The translations under genes were made by a program, and so were the position numbers. Positions 8,780-15,790 of a DNA stretch of 48,053 nucleotides are shown here, one piece after another; the first letter of the stretch is position 1, and each line of letters opens with the position of its first letter. The DNA lies in NCBI GenBank assembly GCA_029884455.1, contig JAOUHU010000018.1:1-48053 (forward strand), given 5' to 3'. Origin of the DNA: Gammaproteobacteria bacterium (GTDB lineage Bacteria; Pseudomonadota; Gammaproteobacteria; Steroidobacterales; Woeseiaceae). The notes beneath the pieces were generated by a model. That model ran no database searches. It saw nothing but the letters and a program-made list of their open reading frames with translations, and was not told the origin of the DNA.

Positions 8780-10369
8780 TTACTGTTGGCCGGAGCCGGT
8801 TGGCATTTGCCGGCCGCGAGCGGGAATGGTGACCAGCTCGTGGTCGCGGAAATATTGCACCACTACATCAGACACCTTGCCGACACTGCGAATCACAGGC
8901 GACTCCGGAAACGAGTCGTACAGGTCGCCACCCTCGGTCAGGAATCCGGACGCGGCCACCGTGAAACGGTCGTCGTCGGCAACCGGCCGGCCATTCCGCT
9001 GCAGCGTGACCACACGATTGTATTCTGGTTGATTCAGGTCGTAAGTCATCGTCAGGCCGGACAACTGCAGCATGCCGCGTTCAAACGTCAGTGACTGTTC
9101 CAGTGCACGACGAATCTGCCCGCCGCTTGCCTCGATGACGTTGATTTCATCGACAAACGGATAGGTGTCGAGCAGGTCGACCAGCAGCACATCGCCCGCC
9201 GGGATGTCCTTGCGCAGGCTGCCACTGTGCACGAAACCGATATCGGCACCGCTGGCGGCAACAAAAATATCGGCGAACAGATTGCCGACATCGGATTCTT
9301 CAATATAGCGCCGGATCAGCGCCGCCTCGGTGGTGCCCACCTTGACCATGATTTCCGGGTGTGCGTCCCGGTAGCGCCGAAGCTTGGCCAGAATGCGTGG
9401 GTCTGGCAGCAGTTTCGATGCTTCAACCGGGATCAGTTTGCCGTCGTAATTCTTGATCGCGCCGGATTGCCCGTCCAGCGTCAGCTGCAGGTAGCCGAGG
9501 TGTGTGGCCTGCCCGTAAGTCTGCATGATCAGCGTGCCTGTTGCAGGCTGCACAACAGGTCGCGGCGTGCCGGCATCGGCGTGACCCGCGAACAGCACGT
9601 CAATACCGTCGACGGCACCGGCGAGCGCGATATCCGCGTCGATGTCACGTTGCAGTCGCGGATCAGTCTCGGCGTCGGTCTGCATCGGTGCTGTCTTGCC
9701 CTGATGCGTAAGCAGGACAATCAGGTCGACCTTGTCACGCAAGGCGGCAACCGATTTCTGCACCGCCGCGGCTGGATCGCGAACATCAAGGGGCGCTATG
9801 TAGGACGGAATGATTGCCGTGGCCGCGTCCTGGCCCATGATGCCAATGACACCGATGCGCACGCCTCCGCGCTCGATAATCGTGTGCGCCTGCGCATAGG
9901 GATGATTCGAATCGCGATAGAAAAAGTTCGCACCCAGCACCGGGAATGGCGCGCGGTTCTTCTGCCACTCAAATATCTCGTGGCCGTATTCGAACTCGTG
10001 ATTGCCGATCGCCATCGCGTCATAGCCCATCGTGATCATGAGTTCGAACGCCAACTCGCCCTCAGTTAGCTTGGCCAATGCGCCGGTGAAAATATCGCCG
10101 GAGTCGAACAGGAACACGTTTGTCTCTTTCTCGCGAATCGATTCGATCAGCGTGGTCAGTTCAGCGATGCCGCCTATCCTGTCGACATCGTCGAGCCAGA
10201 ATGCCGGGATCGGGTCGTAGGCACTCTCCACATCGTTAGTGAACAACAGGGTCACAATTCGGTCGCCCCCGGCCGGTGCTGGCGCCAGCGGCGCCTTGTC
10301 TGACACATCGCAGCCGAACAGCGTCGTTGTCAGGACAAAAAGCAGGAGCAAGATTCGATTTATAGTCAT
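8780..10369 (-). CDS. lipoprotein 5'-nucleotidase, UshA type (paralogue 1)
   Basis: Dephosphorylates nucleotides outside the inner membrane. It is 529 residues from ATG 10369, chosen over an upstream TTG because it gives a clean lipoprotein signal ending LFGC (Cys20). It has the N-terminal metallophosphatase domain (TNDVES at 44-49, DSGD at 89-92, GNHE at 122-125, LTHQGK with His222, AGHAD with His263) and a C-terminal nucleotidase domain with the LLDTYPF and ASGGQIRRALEQS stretches. Against E. coli UshA, the first-site ligands His43 and Gln254 appear as Glu48 and Asp265. The same changes occur in the paralogue at 19261-20832, so this is a stable subfamily rather than damage. It is followed by the kinase-fusion gene and divergent from yjjG. 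Confidence 0.92.
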   Translation of the reverse strand: MTINRILLLLFVLTTTLFGCDVSDKAPLAPAPAGGDRIVTLLFTNDVESAYDPIPAFWLDDVDRIGGIAELTTLIESIREKETNVFLFDSGDIFTGALAKLTEGELAFELMITMGYDAMAIGNHEFEYGHEIFEWQKNRAPFPVLGANFFYRDSNHPYAQAHTIIERGGVRIGVIGIMGQDAATAIIPSYIAPLDVRDPAAAVQKSVAALRDKVDLIVLLTHQGKTAPMQTDAETDPRLQRDIDADIALAGAVDGIDVLFAGHADAGTPRPVVQPATGTLIMQTYGQATHLGYLQLTLDGQSGAIKNYDGKLIPVEASKLLPDPRILAKLRRYRDAHPEIMVKVGTTEAALIRRYIEESDVGNLFADIFVAASGADIGFVHSGSLRKDIPAGDVLLVDLLDTYPFVDEINVIEASGGQIRRALEQSLTFERGMLQLSGLTMTYDLNQPEYNRVVTLQRNGRPVADDDRFTVAASGFLTEGGDLYDSFPESPVIRSVGKVSDVVVQYFRDHELVTIPARGRQMPTGSGQQ

Positions 10370-10413
10370 GGCATTCAGTCCGCGCAAAGTTGAGAATATC
10401 CGACGCGGGTAAC

Positions 10414-10427
10414 AATAACAGAATCAT
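10414..10427 (+). promoter_or_regulatory. 14-bp motif shared with the TonB receptor 2 leader
   Basis: AATAACAGAATCAT ends 17 bases before the yjjG start. The identical 14 bases lie just upstream of TonB receptor 2 (minus strand, 33837-33850). Both copies sit in the untranslated leader or -10 region, which suggests a shared control site. Coincidence is not excluded. Confidence 0.35.
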
Positions 10428-10444
10428 ACGGGGCGCGAAGTTCG

Positions 10445-11131
10445 ATGCCGTATACGACCATTCTCATTGATCTGGATCACACGATTTTCGACTCGGACAC
10501 GTCCGAGACCGCGGCATTTCGGCACACCATGCTGGCGGCCGGGATCGAGGACGTTGCGCGTTACTCGGGCGCCTATCGCGCCATCAATCTCGAGCTCTGG
10601 GCCGCTGTCGAACGGCATGAGCTGACCCCGCAGCAGGTTCGTATCCTGCGCTTTGAGCAACTCGTCGCGACCCAGCAACTTGATGCTGATCCGTTGCGCA
10701 TGGCCGAGGATTACGTGCTGGCACTCGGCGCCAACGGCGAACTTTACGATGGTGCGCTCGAGGTGCTCGAGGAACTCAGCGCGCGCGCATCGCTGGCGCT
10801 GGTTACGAATGGCCTGAGCGAAGTGCAGCGGACGCGCATTCGCCGCCTTGGCATAGACGAGCTGTTCGATGCCATCGCAATCTCGGCGGAGATCGGCGCC
10901 GCCAAGCCCGGCAAACAAATCTTCGACAGCGTGTTCGCAGAGCTTGGTCAGCCGGCCAAGAGCTCCGCCATCATGGTTGGCGACAACCTGTCAGCTGACA
11001 TACAGGGTGGCGCCAACTACGGCATTGCGACCTGCTGGTACAACCCACACGGCAGGGTCGCCACCTTGTCGGTGCAGCCCGGCCATGAAATCGCCGCGCT
11101 GCATGAGCTGCTGACGCTGGTATCAGCCTGA
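10445..11131 (+). CDS. yjjG: HAD-family 5'-nucleotidase, YjjG type
   Basis: Cytoplasmic haloacid-dehalogenase-fold phosphatase of 228 residues, the usual YjjG length. Family members remove phosphate from pyrimidine (deoxy)nucleoside monophosphates such as dUMP and dTMP. Motif I is DLDHT with Asp9 and Asp11, motif II is LVTNG (about 119-123), motif III is the Lys in AAKPGK (about 155), and motif IV is GDNLSADIQGG (about 179). A helical cap follows motif I. The ATG at 10445 is preceded by a weak GAAG ribosome site. It is divergent from the lipoprotein 5'-nucleotidase and converges with the dioxygenase gene, overlapping it by 9 bases. Other HAD phosphatases look alike, so the substrate rests on family resemblance plus context. 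Confidence 0.85.
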   Translation: MPYTTILIDLDHTIFDSDTSETAAFRHTMLAAGIEDVARYSGAYRAINLELWAAVERHELTPQQVRILRFEQLVATQQLDADPLRMAEDYVLALGANGELYDGALEVLEELSARASLALVTNGLSEVQRTRIRRLGIDELFDAIAISAEIGAAKPGKQIFDSVFAELGQPAKSSAIMVGDNLSADIQGGANYGIATCWYNPHGRVATLSVQPGHEIAALHELLTLVSA

Positions 11132-11998
11132 ATAACCAAATCCGGTTTTGGGACCGAGGACCGACGGCGGTGCCGGCAAGTCGCCTGCCGCACGTGGCCA
11201 GGCAACCGGATGGCCGGCGCCGGTGATCAGTTCGCCTTTCCTGTGGCCATCCCGATCGAGGGCAAAGTAGGCGTCGTCGCGCGAGCGCCGGCAGCCGTCC
11301 GCCATGTAGGCCATGGTAAATACGCGTCGTGTCTGGTCGGTATCGTTGCGATCCGCCGCATGAATCGTACAGGCGTGGTGAAAAATGGCCGCGCCCCGCT
11401 TGGCCGGGACCGGAACCAGCGCCATGCCGGCGAGCCGTTCGTCCTGCAACAGTTCATAAGGCTTGCCGCCGCGCAGCTGACCGATGTCGACAAACTCCGT
11501 TATTCCCGACAGGTGCGAACCCTGCAGGTAGCTCATCATGCCGCCGCCCGGGTGCACGTCCTGGAACGGAATCCATACCGAGACCAGGTCGGTCCGGTCG
11601 ACCGGCCAGAACGGGTAGTCGAGGTGCGCATCGGTCTTGCGCCCGCCGGGCTCCTTGTACAGCGCCTGGTCGTGCCAGAGCCGCACACAGTCGACCTGCA
11701 GCAGGGCAGCGGCTGCGGCACAGAGCCTGGGGTGGAAGGTGAACGGCGCTACCTCGGGATGGTCCTCCCACAGGCGCATGCATTGTACGAAGGTTTGTTC
11801 GTACAGGCTCTTGCTGGCCAGTGGTCGATGATCGTCGCTGGTGCGATGCGCTACCGCGGCATCAACCGCCGGCCCGAATCGATCAAGCTCTGCACTCGTA
11901 AAAAAATCCTCGACCAGCAGAAAGCCGTCGCGCTGGAATGCGTCAATTTGCGATTGGCTGAGTCCGGATTGTGCTCTGGCAGTGCTCGTCGTGCTCAT
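11123..11998 (-). CDS. PhyH-type Fe(II)/2-oxoglutarate dioxygenase
   Basis: A 291-residue non-haem iron dioxygenase of the phytanoyl-CoA hydroxylase family. The iron-binding triad is visible: HLD with His125 and Asp127 and distal His213 in CTIHAADRN, with Arg224/Arg225 placed to bind 2-oxoglutarate. ATG 11998 is preceded by an AAGAGG ribosome site, ten bases after the exonuclease stop, so it is the last gene of the sulfatase operon. No signal peptide is seen, which makes it cytoplasmic. Family members hydroxylate many small molecules. In this setting a modified nucleoside, base or sugar is conceivable, but nothing in the sequence fixes the substrate. Confidence 0.88.
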   Translation of the reverse strand: MSTTSTARAQSGLSQSQIDAFQRDGFLLVEDFFTSAELDRFGPAVDAAVAHRTSDDHRPLASKSLYEQTFVQCMRLWEDHPEVAPFTFHPRLCAAAAALLQVDCVRLWHDQALYKEPGGRKTDAHLDYPFWPVDRTDLVSVWIPFQDVHPGGGMMSYLQGSHLSGITEFVDIGQLRGGKPYELLQDERLAGMALVPVPAKRGAAIFHHACTIHAADRNDTDQTRRVFTMAYMADGCRRSRDDAYFALDRDGHRKGELITGAGHPVAWPRAAGDLPAPPSVLGPKTGFGYSG

Positions 11999-12008
11999 GG
12001 AAAGCCTC

Positions 12009-12677
12009 TTAGTTCGCATCGGAGTAGGCCAACAGGGCTCGGTAGATCCTGGCATTCAATCGGGCGCCGGTGATTCCGGTGTGCAATTCCGCGATATGCG
12101 GCTCGTCTTCTATCTTCAGTATGCCCGAGATCGACGCACCGGTCAGGTTGCGAATGCCGAGACTCCAGGCCATGGATGGCAGGTCAAGAACGAAATAGTG
12201 ATACAGCTCGCGCCAGCTCCGGTCGCGGGAGCGGAACAGTTGATCGAGGAATGCGGCATCGAAGTGCGAATTGAACGCGACCATCAATACCGGTCGCTCG
12301 CCCGCAACGCGCGTGTGAAAATTTCGCATGCTGGCAATTGCAGCATCGGTCGACAGCGCGCCCAGCTCGCGCCAGCGCTGTTCGTCGAACGCATTCACGG
12401 CACGGGCGCCATCGTCCGTTCGTTCCGGATGTTCGGGCTGGATGCGCAGGAACAGTTCGTCGATCGCGACGCCGTCGAGGTCGGTCATCACGATGCCTAT
12501 ATCGATCATCTCGTGGTAGCCGGGAACGAGGCCTGTTGTCTCGACGTCGATAAAGGCCAGCAACCAGTTGTCGGGCGCTTCGTGTGGCCAGCGAAATTCT
12601 TCGGCAGCGGTCGCCAGCATCGCAGGCGCAAGCGTGAGCAGCGCGAGCGCGTGCATCAACGCTCGTTTGGCGTGCAT
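12009..12677 (-). CDS. secreted DEDDh-type 3'-5' exonuclease, last Asp missing
   Basis: A 222-residue RNase T/DnaQ/oligoribonuclease-like exonuclease with a Sec signal (charged start with Lys4 and Arg5, hydrophobic core, cleavage near ATAAEE). It would act on nucleic acid in the periplasm. Metal-binding acids are FIDVETTGL (Asp44, Glu46) and AFNSHFDAAF (Asp140); general base His199 is in ELHTGITGAR. The position five residues after the His, normally the fourth acid, is Gly204 (GGC; one base from GAC). Activity may therefore be reduced or altered. ATG 12677 overlaps adenosine deaminase by 22 bases. A second ATG at 12656 forms a TGATG junction with that gene's stop, but would give a poorer signal peptide. 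Confidence 0.87.
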   Translation of the reverse strand: MHAKRALMHALALLTLAPAMLATAAEEFRWPHEAPDNWLLAFIDVETTGLVPGYHEMIDIGIVMTDLDGVAIDELFLRIQPEHPERTDDGARAVNAFDEQRWRELGALSTDAAIASMRNFHTRVAGERPVLMVAFNSHFDAAFLDQLFRSRDRSWRELYHYFVLDLPSMAWSLGIRNLTGASISGILKIEDEPHIAELHTGITGARLNARIYRALLAYSDAN

Positions 12678-14068
12678 AGCTCGTAGTAAGTGCAGATGAA
12701 GCGGCGTGTCGGCGGCATCGGCGGGAGGCGGGCGACGCCATACTTTTGCATGCCAAGTTCGAACCTGGACATGCGCTGATCGAATTCCTGCAGCAATTTT
12801 TGTTTGACGGCAGGCTCTGCAAATGAATACTGCAGCGAGTTGCGGCTCAGTATCCTGATCTCGTCCCAGCCCAGGTTGAACTCGCTAACGGCGACATAAA
12901 ACTCGTCCGTCATGGTCGAATCCCACATGCCGCGATCATCGGTCGACAGCGCAACCGGAATGCCGGTACGCAAGTATTCCGGAAACGGGTGCTGCGCATA
13001 ATCACTGACATACTGCAACAGCAGGTTGCTAATCAGGTTGATCTCGACCAGGTAAGGCCCGTGGCGCATTAGCCGCATGGTATCGTCATCGGTAATAAGG
13101 TTGAGGCCATGGCCGATGCGGTCTGCGCCCAGCAGCAGTGTGTCTCGCACGTGGTTGTTCGGTTCGTCAACTTCGCCGGCATGAATCGAGAGATTTACGC
13201 CGGGATACTGGCGTCGCAAATCGCGCAGCGTATCGAGAAAGCGCAGCGGGTAGCCTTTGTCGTTGTCCTCACGACCAACCATATTCACGGCTACGAACAG
13301 GTCGCTGTGATCGTGCACGTAGCGGTAGATGAAGCGCAGCTGGTCTTCGGCATTCGGCAGGAAGCGCAATATTGAAATCTGCAAGCGTACGGTAACGCCC
13401 GTGGCAACCGCATCGGCCTGTTGCAGGCGCTTGCGCAGGATGTCCACGGCCTGTTCCGATGGCATCGGCGTGCCATCGGCGTTGACGAAGCCGGCGATGG
13501 AAACCTGCGTTTCCAGGTAGCTCAGGCCCTCGGCGCCGAAGGCCTGCATGTTCAGGAACAGGGTCTCGGCCTGGATCCAGGGATTCCAGCCCAGCGCGTT
13601 CATGCGTGGCCAGTGTGTGCCGAAGAACTCATCGCGACCTTCGTAAGGCTTGTCGAGGCGAAGACTTTCGAGCCAGCCGGCCTTTTCTTCCGCACTCAGG
13701 TTCTGAAGTAATTTGTATTCACGCTTTTCACAATCGCCAAGAGCGTCGTATTCAAATGCCATGATGGTGCGAAACATCAAGTAGTAGGGCGCGCGACCAT
13801 ATTCATTGCTGCCATAGGCGACACAGTTTTCAATGCGCACCTTGGTGTAGTACTGGTAGCCGCGTTGCTGCTCGGCCAGCGCAAGCTCGTACCACCACTC
13901 GGAAAAGTTTGAGCCCGACAGGTGATTGTGCAGATCGCCACCCTTCGGCATGGCGTAGAGCACGCGATACAGATCAGTGACACTGCCATTCTGCTTGAGG
14001 TCGTCAAACCAGTCAGCAGACGCAGGCTGCGCGCACAACAGGACTGCAAACAGGAAGCCGGCTCTCAT
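12656..14068 (-). CDS. secreted adenosine deaminase, ADGF/CECR1-like
   Basis: Deaminates adenosine or deoxyadenosine to inosine, here outside the cytoplasm. The 470-residue protein has a short Sec signal (cleavage near PASA-D) and the zinc and catalytic motifs of adenosine deaminases: KGGDLHNHLSGS (His47, His49), SIHAGEVDE (His296, Glu299), DRIGHG (His320) and STDDRGMW (Asp377, Asp378). It is longer than the cytoplasmic enzyme (about 330 residues), with an extra N-terminal region as in the secreted ADGF group. Its start overlaps the sulfatase stop (ATGA, 14065-14068) and its stop overlaps the exonuclease, so translation of the operon is coupled. It should feed inosine to the periplasmic NUP enzyme or to transporters. 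Confidence 0.93.
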   Translation of the reverse strand: MRAGFLFAVLLCAQPASADWFDDLKQNGSVTDLYRVLYAMPKGGDLHNHLSGSNFSEWWYELALAEQQRGYQYYTKVRIENCVAYGSNEYGRAPYYLMFRTIMAFEYDALGDCEKREYKLLQNLSAEEKAGWLESLRLDKPYEGRDEFFGTHWPRMNALGWNPWIQAETLFLNMQAFGAEGLSYLETQVSIAGFVNADGTPMPSEQAVDILRKRLQQADAVATGVTVRLQISILRFLPNAEDQLRFIYRYVHDHSDLFVAVNMVGREDNDKGYPLRFLDTLRDLRRQYPGVNLSIHAGEVDEPNNHVRDTLLLGADRIGHGLNLITDDDTMRLMRHGPYLVEINLISNLLLQYVSDYAQHPFPEYLRTGIPVALSTDDRGMWDSTMTDEFYVAVSEFNLGWDEIRILSRNSLQYSFAEPAVKQKLLQEFDQRMSRFELGMQKYGVARLPPMPPTRRFICTYYELCTPNER

Positions 14069-15498
14069 CGCGCGTATTTCTGATCCGTGTCGGGTCGCAA
14101 TGGGTCGTTGTTGATTGCCTCGATGTACTGCACGGCCTCGGCGGCAAGCGTGCTGGTAATGGCTGGCTGTTGTGCGATCAGATTGAAAAACTCCAGCGGA
14201 TCTTCGTCGAGGTTGTAGAGTTCGCGCGGCATGGCATCGCGATCCAGCATCAGCTTCCAGGCGCCGTTGCGAATTGCGAACTCCATATCGGAAACAGATT
14301 CCAGCGCCCAGAACAGGCTGCGCTGCGGCAACTTTTCGCCGCGAAAAATCGGCCGAATGTCGACGCCGTCAATGGCACGGTCATCGGGGACAGCGCCGCC
14401 GCCAATATTTGCCAGGGTAACAAAAAAGTCCATGCCAATGAGCTGTGCATCCGACACGGAGCCGGCCTCTGTCACCCCGGCATAGCGAATGATCGCGGGC
14501 ACGCGAATGCCGCCCTCATACAGAAAATGCTTGCGACCGCGGAATCCGCCCGTACTGCCATAGGCATTTACTTCCCACCAGTTGATCCATTGCTCTGTCA
14601 CGGGTCCGTTGTCACTGGAAAATACGATGACAGTATCATCGTAAATCTTTTGCTCGCGCAGCCAGTCGAGCACGCGACCAAGCTGGGCGTCCATGTATGT
14701 CACGTTGGCGTAGTACTCGCCAGGACCACGTGGAATGAGCATATCTTTTGGTGGCTGCGCACCACCGTTTGGAATTGGCACGACTTCGCCGCGCGTGAAC
14801 TGCCTGTACATCGCGTTGTATTCGGGCGGGTTTGCAAACGAGGTATGTGGTTCGGCCATGCTCAGGTACAGGAAAAAGGGCTTGTTGGCATCGCGCCTCT
14901 GCAACCACTGGATGGCTTCGTCGGCAAACAGGTCTGCCGTGTAGCCTTGCTGTTCCGGCAATGCGGTCTTGTTGCGATAAATATTGGTCGGTTTGTAATT
15001 GTGCGGCAGCTGAAACGCGTTATGGCCGTAGTAGTAGTCAAAACCCTGGTCGGTAGGCTGCGGTTCCGTGTTGCTGCCAAGGTCGGAGTTCAGGTGCCAC
15101 TTGCCGATATGCGCGGTCGTATAGCCGGCTGTGCGCAATACTTCGGCAAGTGTAATTTCCTCGTCCCGCAGATAAACGCCGCTGTCTTCCGGAATCCAGC
15201 TTTCGATGCCGGTGCGATACGGGTGGCGGCCGGTCAGCAGGCCGGCACGCGACGGTGAGCACAGTGCCGACGGTGCGTAGTAATTTGTCAGCCGCATCCC
15301 TTCGCGCGCGAGAGCGTCGATATGTGGCGTTTGCAGTACCGGGTGGCCGTAGCTACCGAGATCACCGTAGCCGAGATCATCAACGTAGATGAGCAGGATG
15401 TTCGGTTGTGTTGCGGCGCTGACTGTAGCGGTTGCAAGCAGCAATATCGCGAGCGTCATGCGCGGCACAGCGGGTCGTTTTCGTGGCAGTAAACTCAT
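14065..15498 (-). CDS. periplasmic sulfatase (arylsulfatase A type)
   Basis: A 477-residue type I sulfatase, the first gene of the minus-strand operon. It has a signal peptide (residues 1-29, cleavage near VSA-ATQ). Metal residues are in IYVDDLGYGD (Asp40, Asp41), and the formylglycine signature CSPSRAGLLTGR has Cys80, which a sulfatase-modifying enzyme must convert. SDNGP further on (about 295) supplies two more metal ligands. It hydrolyses a sulfate ester. The substrate is not evident: sulfated sugars are the usual targets, and its tight coupling to adenosine deaminase is unusual. The alkaline-phosphatase superfamily also includes phosphodiesterases, but Cys in the CxPSR position favours a true sulfatase. 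Confidence 0.92.
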   Translation of the reverse strand: MSLLPRKRPAVPRMTLAILLLATATVSAATQPNILLIYVDDLGYGDLGSYGHPVLQTPHIDALAREGMRLTNYYAPSALCSPSRAGLLTGRHPYRTGIESWIPEDSGVYLRDEEITLAEVLRTAGYTTAHIGKWHLNSDLGSNTEPQPTDQGFDYYYGHNAFQLPHNYKPTNIYRNKTALPEQQGYTADLFADEAIQWLQRRDANKPFFLYLSMAEPHTSFANPPEYNAMYRQFTRGEVVPIPNGGAQPPKDMLIPRGPGEYYANVTYMDAQLGRVLDWLREQKIYDDTVIVFSSDNGPVTEQWINWWEVNAYGSTGGFRGRKHFLYEGGIRVPAIIRYAGVTEAGSVSDAQLIGMDFFVTLANIGGGAVPDDRAIDGVDIRPIFRGEKLPQRSLFWALESVSDMEFAIRNGAWKLMLDRDAMPRELYNLDEDPLEFFNLIAQQPAITSTLAAEAVQYIEAINNDPLRPDTDQKYAR

Positions 15499-15630
15499 AG
15501 CGGGCTATGGTACTAAAAAATCGCCCGGTCGCAGCGCTGTTAAATTGTCGAAAACACACCACACATGAGCGCAGCGATCGATAGCCAACAGGCCACTTCA
15601 AAAGACTTTCTAGATAAACGAATTAACGTT

Positions 15631-15660
15631 TTGATAAAGCAAACAATTATCCAGAAATAT
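15631..15660 (+). promoter_or_regulatory. candidate sigma-70 promoter for TonB receptor 1
   Basis: TTGATA (15631-15636) is followed after 18 bases by AAATAT (15655-15660) in the most A+T-rich part of the gap. It would give a leader of about 125 bases containing the inverted repeat. The -10 match is weak. Confidence 0.3.
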
Positions 15661-15689
15661 CGCAATTGAGTATGGGGCTTGGCGCAAGT

Positions 15690-15713
15690 AGATTCAGGTC
15701 TCACATTGAATCT
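15690..15713 (+). promoter_or_regulatory. 7-bp inverted repeat, candidate operator
   Basis: AGATTCA (15690-15696) and TGAATCT (15707-15713) form perfect arms around a 10-base spacer. The right half TCACATTGAATC (15701-15712) is repeated exactly before the pyrimidine operon (45524-45535). A dimeric regulator site is plausible. No cognate regulator is identified. Confidence 0.35.
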
Positions 15714-15790
15714 GCTGCGCGCCTGTGGTACCAAACACACGGCAAACCAGGCAATTTGAATCACAACATCACGTCACCGGGGAAATCCAC

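Larger units (their letters stand above)
15499..15790 (+). promoter_or_regulatory. divergent control region, sulfatase operon / TonB receptor 1
   Basis: This 292-base stretch is clearly richer in A+T than its flanks and holds no gene. It serves two divergent units. It contains a possible plus-strand promoter (15631-15660), an inverted repeat (15690-15713), a CRP-like 16-mer (15724-15739, TGTG and CACA halves, two mismatches in the core) and two TTGAATC motifs (15706-15712, 15756-15762). The ribosome site for receptor 1 is GGGGA just before ATG 15791. Confidence 0.5.

Noticed and set aside
11123..11131. Overlap of yjjG and dioxygenase 3' ends as a sign of a frameshift
   Set aside because: Both proteins reach family-typical lengths; short convergent overlaps also occur at 6983-6986 and 28614-28617.
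15724..15739. CRP/Vfr site TGTGG-N6-ACACA before TonB receptor 1
   Set aside because: The outer TGTG/CACA halves match, but both inner positions differ and the spacing to the candidate promoter is wrong for activation; kept only as a note in the control-region entry.
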